This document shows, piece after piece, positions 50,435 through 62,137 of a DNA stretch of 64,000 nucleotides. The number at the start of each line of letters is the position of its first letter. The first letter of the stretch is position 1. The notes beneath the pieces were generated by a model, which saw only the letters and a program-made list of their open reading frames with translations, made no database searches and was not told the DNA's origin. Source of the DNA: Nautilus pompilius (lineage: Eukaryota > Mollusca > Cephalopoda > Nautilida > Nautilidae); the NCBI GenBank assembly GCA_018389105.1, contig JACATO010000968.1, positions 522,501-586,500 on the forward strand, written 5' to 3'. Both the position numbers and the translations under genes were made by a program.

Positions 50435-53173
50435 GCATCTTTTTTCGATTTTATTCACGTTTTAATAAATCTCAAAATTCAAATTTAGTTAAATAATTAT
50501 TTAAAAGAAATTTTGTTCTGCAATAAACTACAATTAGCATTTGCTAAAAGATACATTAAAAGCACCTGCTTATTTCGTGCATTTGCTATACGCGATGACG
50601 TAAGGTGGCATACATTCTACACGAATGTGAACACATATTCAGCATTCAGCTTTATAAAATACCGTTTAAAGGTTACATATTCGCTGTAGCTTGTGATGTT
50701 AGTGATTTAGTTGTTAACATTATACATAATTTCACACGGAAATATGAAGGTTATTCTATTTTAAAGCTGTAAGAAAATTAATCTTTCAAACTATATATTA
50801 ATAGCACGTAATTTAGTCTCATCTAAATTAGAGCATATCTGCGCAAAAGAGAAAATTTGATGATGATGTTTATCATGTGGTAAAAACAACTTTCTGAGAA
50901 AGATTTCATTCTTGAGTTGTTTATGGCATAATTATTTGATAGACAATTTGTAATGAAGTAATACAAGCATTAGTATATGTGTGAAGCACGTGATTGCAGT
51001 ACTTGTTTGGGGGCAGCTTTAGTGGAGCCAGAGTCAGCTGGAAATTTTACCATAAATAATCTGGCTCTTCTCGAACCCTTTTACTGCTGAGTGATATCTC
51101 TGTGCATAGTTTACAGAACTAACAAACATCGAAATTACATAAAGCTGGAGACATTCACATTTAATTTTGTTTTTTCTTTCACATGGAATTATTTAAAGAG
51201 GATGGATATGGGGCTGGTCGGGTTTTAAATCATTTTGTGAACTACTGGGAAATAACTTAACTGTCAAACGAGACCGCTTTTAGTTTATCAGAGATGACTA
51301 ATATATGTTTTGGTGTACAGCTCCTTCATTCATTTGGCTTCGAAATAAGAACCATTAAACCTTCTGAAGGAAAAGGTGATTATATATCACAACCAGTTAG
51401 ATTGTCTCCACTTTAATAACTCAGTCCAATTTACTTTTGGAGTTGTTTTCTCTTGGCTCCAGGCGAGAACTATCTGTGCATGCATTTTCCCACTAAACTA
51501 ATTTATTACCGATCATAAATAAAATTTCGATGTAGTTTGGCTGGAAAAACAAAAAAAAAGAATAATGCAGAATCAATGCCGACATACTGAACTCAGGTGC
51601 AGACAATATGACAGATCGGCAAACGTGTGGCGTTTTTAATACAGTAATTTTAACCAAAAATAATGTAAAGGCCATCGCTGCCGCAAATTGATTTTAATAA
51701 TAAGTACGAAACACTAATTCAAACATTGTACTGAATGAGTCATTTAATTAAGAAAATGTGTGATATGTAATTTTATGCTATACGCAGACAGGGCTCTTTG
51801 TAGGTGGCAAAGGTGCATTGCAATAATCAATTTGTTTTTAAAAAAGGGATGGAAAAATTCGCCACATTTAGTTCATCTGACCAGGTATTCTATTAAGTGG
51901 ATCTATCGCGTATGCCTTACATTTATTCTTAGCCGTAAGGAACCATGAGAAATTTTAACACTAAAAACTTCAAATCTGTGTTTTTTTTTTTTTTTTTTAA
52001 AAAAAACATTAAATACTTAATAGTTATTAAGTGGTAAATATTTCTTTTAAAAATGTTTAAATACGAAGAAAAGTGTATGTGAAGTTATAAGATGACTGAT
52101 AGAAAGGAATAAATTCTTACCTGTTAAAAAATAGGTCCTTGAAAGTGCAGAGAAATTTTGATTTGTTTAAAATAAACTAAATGTGAAAATGAAGGCGCTG
52201 AAAAATTACGTTAAGATAAACAAGGATAGCATTTATGTTAACAAAACAAATATGTATATATTATGTCAACTAGATAATAATTCGTTATATATATATGTAA
52301 ACGTAAAAACACACGAAACAACAGATTTGCTAATAAAAGACGTTAAGGACAACAGATATATGCTTCTGGACTACATAAATGGCACTATTTTAAAATGATG
52401 TTCTGACATAGAAAAAACAAGAAACTGCAGGGTTTGATGACATGGAAAACTAGCTACCACAGTGGTGTAGAATGGGTTAGGGTCAGAGTGTTTGTTTACA
52501 ACGGTATCCGACAGAGGGACACAAGGAAAAGACAACCAAAGCCCACAAAAGTCACCACTCAAACACAAAGGTGCAAGCCTTGTTCTTTTTATCTGCTCTC
52601 AGATACAGTGAATAAGGATGACTAACCACGACAGATATTTTATCTCCTCTTTTAGTTAAATCCGTCGTCTAGTGTAGCGTGTATGCCATATTAGAATTTG
52701 TCAGTTTACTGTTAGACAAAAATATCATTATTTATATATATTTTTTTTTTGTAAATTAAGAAGACAAACTGGTGCGTACTTCACGGATTTATCTAAATAT
52801 ATTAAGGAATTACTTATTTAAATATTATACAAACATTATTTTTTTAAAAAATCATTATTTAATTAAACCTACTGAGAGTATTGCTGATAGTTAAATGTTA
52901 AGAGTAGTCGAAACATAAACTTTCTGTATAAAAGTTATATCCCTACTGTTTGCACGGAAAGATAACTTTAGCAGTCGATGTTTCTTAGGTCGCCTGCTAT
53001 AGGAAAAGATGGCGAAAGGAATCTGCATAGCGTGTGATATTTTGTGTGTGAACATACCAATATACGTTATTTCGCGCGTAATAAATGCTTCAGACAGTTG
53101 TAAGGACAAAAGCAAAATTTTTTCTAGTCATCCGTTTAAAATCAAGATTATATCATTTAATTTCAGTAAATTG

Positions 53174-53238
53174 ATGAGAGAGAGATGACGTCATTACAGA
53201 GAGATATGACGTCATCACAGAGAGAGAGAGAGAGATCG
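53174..53238. repeat. GA/CRE composite repeat, copy C
   Basis: A short copy with two intact cores (TGACGTCA at 53186 and 53207), one followed by TTACAGAG and the other by TCACAGAG. It is followed by GATCGGGTTAAG, like copy B. It lies in intron 2 of the proposed gene. Confidence 0.88.
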
Positions 53239-53542
53239 GGTTAAGTCCCTTAATTTTTCTGTTGTGAAAAAATTAGAAAGAACGAATAAAGTAGAGACTT
53301 GGCTCTGACTATTGCTAAACTGGAAAGCCGCACTTCCACACAGTATTGATAATAATCAAACGCTAAATGTTGGATCGTAATGACATCTGAAAAGTAATCT
53401 TGAGGAAAATGTGCTGCAAAAGTGCCAATTTAATCAAGCGGAGTACAGTTTGAGTCACGTGATCGCAGTTGCGGCGTGTAATCTCTACAGAGCCGCTGCT
53501 GCGTTTTCGCTGCCTCTGGCAGCGTTGGTTGGCAATATGTCA

Positions 53543-53606
53543 GGGTTAGTCCAGTGGCTAGGCGTGTAAAATTGTCTCGCGAGCGAAAAACCTGGTGCAA
53601 ACTGCC
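53543..53606 (+). repeat. tRNA-derived SINE-like unit
   Basis: GGGTTAGTCCAGTGGCTAGG forms the acceptor, D-arm and A box. GTCTCGCGAGCGAAAAACCT and GGTGCAAACTGCC follow as anticodon-side and B-box regions. It aligns to tRNA layout over its full length but the B box has changes, so it is a SINE head or tRNA relic, not a working tRNA. Confidence 0.5.
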
Positions 53607-56600
53607 TTACAAAAAACGATTACGTTGTCGATGTTAGATCGGTCAAAAGTGTCGTTTTATGTCCTCTACACATTTTACATTTATTTGCTTTCTTTAGAAA
53701 ACGCAACTAATTATGTCTTCGGTTGGGGGGGGACTTATTGAATTGTTGAACCAAGGCACTTACAGATAGCAGCAACAAGACACGTATATTATTTTGACTA
53801 CATTCAAAAGATCTAAAGAGTCGTCCAAAGTAAATAAGTAAGCTGCCTCGTTCTGGGTAATTAAGGTAGCGCGTCAGAATAAATCTCTATAGGATTAAAC
53901 TGGAAGGTCACGTGTCACGTGGTCATAAAAGTAACAGCCAATAATTACTGTATGTAATAGAATATTACATTTGCAGTTGCCTCGTAAATAAAAAGGGAAA
54001 TAATTGAACAGGTTTCTTGACCAAAATTTAGTAAAACTTGTAATCAAAATCTTTCGTCCGTAAAAACTAATTAACTTTCTTGTATTTATTCTGTGTGCAT
54101 ATGGCGAGTAAATGGTGTTAAGTTGCCTGAATCGTCTACTGTACCCTACTGTATTATTTTAGTTTAGAAACTGGAACATTTGGCTGCGCGACTTTTAAGT
54201 ATTTTAACGATATCTGTTCATCTTTAAGAAATCAGTAATAAAAAATAAACAGGCTAAATACGTGTGACAAATATTTACTATCAATAAAAAGATCTAAGTG
54301 AAAAATTGAGTTTAGTGATAGAAGTATACAATTCTTTTAAAGAAATAGAGACGTAGTACTAGAAAATAGTAGTTACCAGTATTAACAAATCACCCGAAAG
54401 GTAAACGTCATAGAGAATTTCAGATACTAACAAAGCTAACAATATTTCAAGACTAATTAATCGAAATATCAACGTTAAAACCAAAATTTTTTTTAGCTAT
54501 ACTACATTTTTCCTTTTCCTTGGCGTGTTCTTGTCTTGTGGACATGAAGTTTTTTTTTTAGATTTGTTGAATGAATTAGTAGAATTTCAGTAAAGACTCA
54601 TTAAAATGTTCTCAGATTTTAGGCATCTAGAATAATCCGAAAGACTAAAGACATTCAATTTACTTAGTTTTGAATGCTGCTCGATTGAGAGGCGGAACTA
54701 GTAGAGATATTATTTTTATAAGGCTTTAAAGTTATCTTCAGGTGCTAATACTATAGATGATAGTCAAGATTGTTCTTTATTATAAAACAGTCTGCTAGTA
54801 ATGGAATTGTTAATTAACGGAATAGATTACCGGTAAGTGTAGTAGAGGCAGTATAAATCGATTTAGAATCTGTAGGTGAGATTTGCATGACATTCTACTT
54901 TCTGTGACCGCCAGACTAAACTAACCTATTCCTTCCTTGAAGATTTCATTCAGTTTCAGAAATGTGATTTTTTACACAAAAGTTGTTATTTAGAGAGTAG
55001 GATAGTACTATCGTGTATCCTTCTCATTAATAAAGGTTGTGCTAATGTAAACAATAACATATTGTCTTTTCTGATTAATCACAGAATGGAATGTGTTTAG
55101 GTTCCATGTTTTCCTGACTGTAGCTACGTATCCCATAATGAAAAGAGAAAGTAATGGAAATAAATTGCAGCTTCTCGACGCCATGATCTAAGTAAAATAT
55201 TATTAACTAAAGGTAAAGTCTATTCAAACGTATTTTTTTGAAACTAGAGTTGTTTTATCCTTTATAGACATTTTATCTCCTAGTGCTAGCCTTCCACTAC
55301 CATATCCACCCAAAGCATCTTCTGAGAGAGAAGTGTACTACACTCGAGAAACTTTGTGCAACTAATCCATGCATACAGGACACAAAACAAAATACATTTG
55401 CTACTTACTCGGTCCATTTCCTGGAAACACGGAAAATATATATATTTATATATACGATCAAAAGTCTTGTTTTCAACCAGGCATATCAAGCAGACACTAA
55501 GGCCTACGTTTATCAGCAAATACTGTTTTTTTATATTGCCTGCAACTTACAGAAAACAAGTGGATACAAACCGAACAGAGAAATTACCACCTGTAATCAC
55601 AAAAACATATAAATTACATTTATAAGACTACGCACGTTTCTACTGTCTGTAGCACAGAACAAACACACACAAACACACACACACACACGCATGCATGACC
55701 TCATCAATGAAAGACCTTTTGTTGCATTCGCAGATGCGATATATATATAGTACGTTAACAAAAAACAAAACAAGTTTCAGTCACCAGGTATCAAGAGGAA
55801 CGATGCTTCACGAAAGCTTTAAAACTGATCCGTGCTGTTCTTCAGTTAAATATTTTAATTTTCTATATAAATTATCATTCTTCCCTACGTTTATTTATTG
55901 TCTACTACGTACAGTTTGCTTCGATTGAAACTACAGATAATATATTTTATAATATTATATATTACTGCAATGTTTTGGCGTGTTGGTGGGACCACACTAA
56001 AAGTTGAGAATTTACTAAAGTTTTCGAACCTTTTAAAGAGAGAGACCACAAGAAATCCACTTGTGTGTGTGTATATATATAATGGCCTTCAGTTCCTGCT
56101 TTAAATCAATGTATTCCAGTTTTCCTCTCATTATTGCAGCACACACGACGTGTATAGTCGAAATCATAGAATGACGAGGACGTGTCAGGTTAGTTTCCCG
56201 TTACACAGAAACGCATATGTAGAGCGTGGGCCTATAGAGAATAATGACTGGTGAATCAGTGGGATGGATGCTTCCCAGTCCACAAGCAGCCATTTATGGC
56301 CGGCGGTAAAAAAAAATGCGGTAAGGGGCTTTGACGTAAAGTCGCTCTCCGCCAGTGAGAAAGACTCCAGATACTGATGCCAACGGTTGTCATACAGCTC
56401 CTCGAACTAAGAGGAACTGTTTCTTTGACTAGCAGGTGAGAGACAGAGGGCCAGCCCGTTTCTGCACTAGCTGATCCGCGCTCGCGACAATAAGGGGTTG
56501 GCTTACGGCCTCGTGGTTTCACGTGTCACCTTGACGACAGCAGCCTGCGCGGAAAGGGCGGGAAAGCGATGACATCTTACCGGCACTACGGGAGACTTTG

Positions 56601-56698
56601 TTTTCTGCCGACGTACTTCGCATTCGCCACACCCCTCCAAATGTCTGGCGGGCTAGCGCTGCGTCCGGCCTAAAGGGCAGGCAACACCCTACACTTAC

Positions 56699-56791
56699 CC
56701 AACTATCAGCAGTCTTTCTTCCAGCGAACCACGTACAAATATCGTCAGGGTTTCCGACTGTCGTCAGGTCATCCAATCGGGTTTATTTATA
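56699..56791 (-). promoter_or_regulatory. Possible minus-strand promoter and short untranslated exon
   Basis: On the minus strand CATATAAATAAAC (TATAAATA 56791-56784) is followed about 30 bases later by a likely start near 56761, and then by a GG/GTAAGTGT donor (GT at 56698-56697). The surrounding 700 bp is GC-rich. In the gene model it lies in intron 2, so it could be an alternative promoter. No ATG downstream of the expected start site is in the exon. Confidence 0.25.
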
Positions 56792-57186
56792 TGTCAGACT
56801 CCTGCGTGACGCTACTCCGTCCAGAATATTTGCAAAACTGGAACAAGATTCTAAAAAGGGGAGACCATTTTATCGTCTTATTGTGAGGGTGTTTCTTCCG
56901 CTTCAGCTGAGCCTGCTATTCAAGGATTAATGGAACCCTGACTTCTTCAAATGCTAACCTAGACGCACTACTTTGCTAATGGCCGCCGGCGTCATTTTGT
57001 TTCAAATTATACAAACTAATGAATCAGGCATCTGTTTTTTCTCTTCCCATTCGTCCTACACTCATTAATATTAGCAAGCACTATTAAGCAGTCTCCAGTC
57101 CAACAGAATTTGTAAGATCATAATGATATTATAAATTAAAAAGATTACTACTGTTAATTAAAACTGTGCCCAAAGCTGCTTACCTA

Positions 57187-57908
57187 ATTGTACAGTGACC
57201 TATAAGTGACGTCAAGTCAGTACCATTGTACAGTGACCTGTAGGTGACGTCAACTCAGTACCATTGTACAGTGACCTGTAAGTGACGTCAACTCAGTACC
57301 ATTGTACAGTGACCTGTAGGTGACGTCAACTCAGTACCATTGTACAGTGACCTGTAAGTGACGTCAACTCAGTACCATTGTACAGTGACCTGTAGGTGAC
57401 GTCAAGTCAGTACCATTGTACAGTGACCTGTAGGTGACGTCAAGTCAGTACCATTGTACAGTGACCTGTAGGTGACGTCAACACAGTACCATTGTACAGT
57501 GACCTGTAGGTGACGTCAAGTCAGTACCATTGTATAGTGACCTGTAGGTGACGTCAACTCAGTACCATTGTACAGTGACCTGTAGGTGACGTCAAGTCAG
57601 TACCATTGTACAGTGACCTGTAGGTGACGTCAACTCAGTACCATTGTACAGTGACCTGTAAGTGACGTCAACTCAGTACCATTGTACAGTGACCTGTAGG
57701 TGACGTCAAGTCAGTACCATTGTACAGTGACCTGTAGGTGACGTCAAGTCAGTACCATTGTACAGTGACCTGTAGGTGACGTCAAGTCAGTACCATTGTA
57801 CAGTGACCTGTAGGTGACGTCAACTCAGTACCATTGTACAGTGACCTGTAGGTGACGTCAAGTCAGTACCATTGTACAGTGACCTGTAGGTGACGTCAAG
57901 TCAGTACC
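57187..57908. repeat. 38-bp satellite, 19 exact-length units, each with a CRE palindrome
   Basis: Nineteen head-to-tail units of exactly 38 bp. Each runs ATTGTACAGTGACCTGTAG, then GTGACGTCAAGTCAGTACC. All 19 keep TGACGTCA intact. Variation is almost limited to two positions: A or G before GTGACG, and G or C after GTCAA. Units 2-5 alternate as a dimer (G,C then A,C, twice), showing recent two-unit copying. Each unit also holds TGACCT-GT-AGGTGA (A in a few), two nuclear-receptor-like half sites everted with a 2-bp gap. It lies in intron 2 of the proposed gene, with a strong minus-strand donor sequence (AG/GTAAGCAG) at its left edge. Confidence 0.95.
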
Positions 57909-60211
57909 ATTGCTATAGTGGCCATACGTATAGACGTATCTATTTTTAAAAGGTACCCAGTATGAAAGAAGGTATTTTAATGCAAGATGTCCTATCTGAT
58001 GAAAGTTTAAAAATAGCCATATTTAGCTGTGTAGATTTTCTAACTCTTACGTACGTGTGAGTAGAACGCACACCTTATGACCAAGCATATTAAATGTGTT
58101 CAGTCTTGCTATCATTAAGATGGTAGTTCAAGGTTTTGGGAAAATAGAATGGTGCTAGCGCAACTTCTTTTGGGCTGTCATCTCGTATCTGGAGCAGATT
58201 TCAAGATTTACTATGGTATTTCCTATATAACTCTAAATATTATATGTATGTACTATATATTTTTTGGCTAGAATTCAAATGCTATGTCTATTTTTTTTTT
58301 TTTTTTTTGCTATTCCTTTGCTGCAGTTACAGGAAGACTGATTATTGTTGAAATTATAACTGAGGTATAACAAAAATTTTTAAAAAGTTGACGGAAACGA
58401 GCTTCGCTGATGCCCGCCATTCACTGAGCTCACTGAACGGTGAGGTTTCGAACTGTTAATAATACGCATAGACTTCTAAACCCTGCCTACAAAGTTGTCT
58501 TTAGCCGAATAAACAGCGAGCAAGCCCGGTCCTTCTCACAACTGTACCGGAACCGGAGACTTTAATGCACTGTGAGTAAACCAGGTTTAGCACGTGACGA
58601 TCAGCCCCCTATCGGCCGCTGGCGAGAAGTCTGACGATGTCGGGTGCAAGGATATCCATCCGGCTTTTAAAACAATACAGCTCGACGGTAGTCATTTAAA
58701 AAATGGCTGGCGCCTTTATCGGTGCTTTAAAGCCAGAGAGCATTTGTGTTATATTCTTAGAGAAAAGGGCCGACCAGACTTCCGGTCTTTAGCACCAGCA
58801 CAGCCAGAATGCTGGGTTTCGAGTCAGAGATCGCAGGTCTCTTCTTCCGACCACTGAAATAATCGATACTCATCTGTGTTCGCCGTCGGAATTAAGGCAG
58901 CAGAGAGAGCGGGCACTGGCTGGACTCGGCAGGAGACGGACATGTCTGTTGTGACGGCGTCAGATAGCGTTATCAGCACAGCCAGCGGCGAGGAATCTCA
59001 GACGAGAAAACCCTGACAAAGCCAAGTTTGCTGGTTGACGAGGGAGGCCGGCTTAGCATATGCAACGTAATCTCAAACGAGTCCAGACTGTGTGGATCAT
59101 CGCGCCCCCCAACTATCCTCTCTACTGCGGGTGTCTCCTTGCTACCACAGTTTCCTCCCACTTCTTAGTTTTGATAGGTTAGCATTTCCCTGTTGAAGGC
59201 GGCGGTATTCGACCTGCTGGAGCTCATCCGGCGGACAGCTCATAACGGCTTTGGGCCTTCGAAAGGAAGAACATCGGCCAGTTTCTCTGGCGGGGCCTTT
59301 AATGCTAATGATTGGCAGTCGTCTGTCTCATACCAGTACAACGCCTTCATCCCCACAGACCTTTAAATGCTCCATCACTCTATAGTGATGTGCGCGCGCG
59401 TGTGTAGCTGTATTTCGGCACGTGTTTGTGGAGCTCTGTATCCCTGTGTACTTGAGCACCTGTGTGTGTGCAGTTTGATGGTGAATAATTTGGAATTTGT
59501 GTGGGAAAAATGGGATAATGTAAAACAAAACTGATAAAAGTGTGAAATTGGTATGGAATAGAATATTTAAAAAATAATCTGACTTAAACATCCGAATGTT
59601 GGTAAAGGAATAAGAACTTTTATTGCCAGGGTCCATCTGATTTCAGCAATTCGTCACTTTCGATAAAACCGATAGTAGGAAGTAGCTTCGATTAGTTCGG
59701 CCTTCACATCATCAGGGGTAACTAATGAAGCCGCCTCTCGGCCATACTTTTCCTTTCATGAATTAGGTTAAGAATTAACCAGTGAAATGACAAAGTTGGT
59801 TCAGAATTTACTAAGTGAACAGAGTTTTTAATGGTGATATAATTCTTTAAATTACACTCATATTTGGGGCGTTTAATGTTTGGCCTTCATCTTAACCAAT
59901 TTAAATTGGCTAAATATTTTTAAATGTATGAACTATAAAGAAAGTAAATCGATTGTTTTCCTATACAACGTCAATCATCTATCAAATAGTTTTACGTCAA
60001 AGCATCGAACTTCGTAAAATGTTGTCGTAATTAATGTTTGATTCAGTGGAGGAGACATCCAGTTGTACGCATTCTGTAACAGTTTGTGAACAGAGGAGTT
60101 ATTTACTGTAGGAAGAAGCCAGTCACAGGAATACATCTACCAGACCCACTAATAAAAATGTCGCCAACAATGCAAGACATAAACAAGCCAGCACCAATAG
60201 ACAACTCTTAC

Positions 60212-60252
60212 CTGACATAAAATAACAGAAACAATCACTGCACATCTTGCAC
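60212..60252 (-). other. Possible alternative 5' exon of the qvr-like gene
   Basis: A 41-nt stretch bounded on the minus strand by an ACCCACAG acceptor and a strong CAG/GTAAGAG donor, 108 bp past the microexon. It holds an ATG at 60245, giving 11 codons plus one base (MCSDCFCYFMS), phase 1, compatible with the exon at 37615. It cannot follow the microexon in frame, so it would have to be an alternative start. The short peptide is not a good signal sequence. It may be a 5' UTR exon or chance. Confidence 0.2.
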
Positions 60253-60360
60253 CTGTGGGTAATCAATCAATCAAGTCAGTCACCCAGCTATGCTCAATAG
60301 ATACTACAATAAACTACATTATATATAGTATAAATACAAATGAGCAAATTTTAGTCTTAC

Positions 60361-60378
60361 CTTTAATGTCTGGTGCAA
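60361..60378 (-). CDS. Proposed 18-nt microexon of the qvr-like gene
   Basis: On the minus strand a pyrimidine-rich tract ends in CCATCTAG at 60379-60380. Eighteen bases follow, and then an AAAG/GTAAGA donor (GT at 60360-60359). Both splice sites are close to consensus. In phase 1 the exon encodes Val-Ala-Pro-Asp-Ile-Lys, with the first and last codons split, and it joins in frame to 62138 upstream and 37615 downstream. Skipping it would also keep frame. The residues fall at the expected end of a signal peptide. No homology supports it. Confidence 0.42.
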
Positions 60379-60944
60379 CTAGATGGAAAGATGGAATAAA
60401 AAATTTAATTAACAGCTGTATCTTATATGAAGCTATGCAAATTACAAATACAGGATGAAACCATTGCAATTAGGAGTGGGAGAAGGAGGAGGAGTATGTG
60501 CCATGTTGGTTCGGTGTTAGCCAGGAAGGATTGGTAAAGCTCGTGTACCTAACTCACACACACATGCAGAGTGGACTCTAAACATAAATAAACAAAACGA
60601 GTAGATTGTGTTTGATATGGACGTTCCCTTTGTAAAATTAATAAAATCTTCTAGTATTTTAAAAAAGCGAATGCCCAGGTGCATTTCACAGACAAAGTGC
60701 TAACCCGCTCACCTGTAAAGGAAATATTTAAAACTTAAATTTTTTACTTCGTTTCTGGCTCAGTGGCTGACGAACTATGACTGCGCGTGCAATACGTTTT
60801 GACTGGCTACTGATATCAGCAGCACTTACAATGGAGTGGAATTTTCTTCTTTTATGATCAGATTAAAAATAAGAATCTTTAAAATAAATTTACTTTACAA
60901 ATTTCACATACATAAGGGAAAATAATAGACGCTATTAGCAATAA

Positions 60945-60952
60945 TGACGTCA
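60945..60952. promoter_or_regulatory. Single CRE palindrome in intron 1
   Basis: AATGACGTCATTT holds a full CRE with symmetric flanks; a GACGTCA half-match follows within 12 bases. Isolated, not in a repeat. Confidence 0.4.
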
Positions 60953-61752
60953 TTTCGACGTCAGGTTTTATTAGATAAGTTTTTAAAATAATGAATCAAT
61001 AGCTATTTAGGTTTTAAAAGCAGAATATTTATGGCAATTAAAAGTCATAAAATTTGACAGTATATTTCTTTAATATAAATTAAAATGTAAAACAGTTGTT
61101 GAATTATTGAGTTTCTTTAAGGTGTTGTACTTTAATCGGTATTTCTCTCTGTTTATTCTACCAATGGTATACATGGCGAGCGCAAAGTGATCTTTTCTCT
61201 TTAGAAACTATTAAAAGCTTTGCTGAGAAATTCTTATCACGATATTCCAACAAAACGCAACATTATTTATTTATATTTTAACCCATACGTTTTTATGTAT
61301 AGAGGATTACATAACATCTCTCGGCCAACATGTATTAGATCTGTCACAGGCCTAAAAATTACTTTCAGTTTTAAATCACGCAAACTGCTCTGTTTACGCC
61401 GGCCCTGCAGACGTCAAGTTACAGTGGACTTCCTGCCCCACTGCCATCCGTAAAACCGTAAACTTACCCACAGTTAACTACATCATTACACTAAAGGTAT
61501 CTTTACAAACAACGTATTGATTTAAGTCATTAAAAACACTATTTACACGTCGTCAGATATGAAAGAAACTGAAAGTAACTATTACGTAAACGTTGTCATT
61601 TGGTTAGAATCGAGTAGAGACGTTTATCCGCCCAGGATATTTATACTAAACTGATTTTTAAACGGACCAGTTGGAAAACGCTGACGGCTCCGTGATTGCG
61701 CTGACACTTTTTACTGAAAATCACATACGACGGCCAGAGTAATAATGGCTTT

Positions 61753-61951
61753 GTTACATGTGACGTCACGGGTACTAGCGGCGTATCTAAAGTTACATAT
61801 GACGTCACGAATAATATCGGCTTATCTAAAGTTAATATGACGTCACGGTATAGCGGCTTGCTAATCTAATACGTTGCAACGATGACGTCACGAGTTACTA
61901 TGCTTATATAAAGTTACATATGACGTCACGGGTACTAGCGGCTTATCTAAA
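61753..61951. repeat. Five-unit tandem repeat, each unit with a perfect CRE (TGACGTCA)
   Basis: Diverged units of 38-45 bp, each running roughly GTTACAT, then TGACGTCACG, then a GTACTAGCGGCTTATCTAAA-like end. The palindrome TGACGTCA starts at 61761, 61800, 61838, 61883 and 61921. The flanks have drifted between units while the eight-base core and the following CG are unchanged. In the proposed model the array lies in intron 1, about 200-380 bp inside the first exon. TGACGTCA is the full-length CREB/ATF site. Function is inferred. Confidence 0.85.
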
Positions 61952-62137
61952 CAAAAACTAATAATTCAATGAGTAATAAAACGCTCCACTGGCTTTGATT
62001 TTAAGGTTTTTTTTTTTTTAAATTATTATTCACAGTTTGCACGCGCTGTGTAGACTTTTAAAATCTTTACTTGAGAAGGTGACGACAGCTTTATAGACGA
62101 GGGGCGACGCGATCGCTCGGCCGAGCGACACTGAAAC

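Larger units (their letters stand above)
37616..60360 (-). other. Intron 2 of the proposed qvr-like gene
   Basis: About 22.7 kb if the microexon is real. Apart from the listed repeats, MITE and candidate sites, it has GC-richer patches at 45780-46440, 56250-56950 and 58400-59330. These hold overlapping frames I cannot assign. An undetected leader exon could also lie here. Confidence 0.45.

Noticed and set aside
56598..56930. 110-codon plus-strand frame
   Set aside because: It starts at TTG, overlaps a minus-strand frame in the same GC island, and shows no domain.
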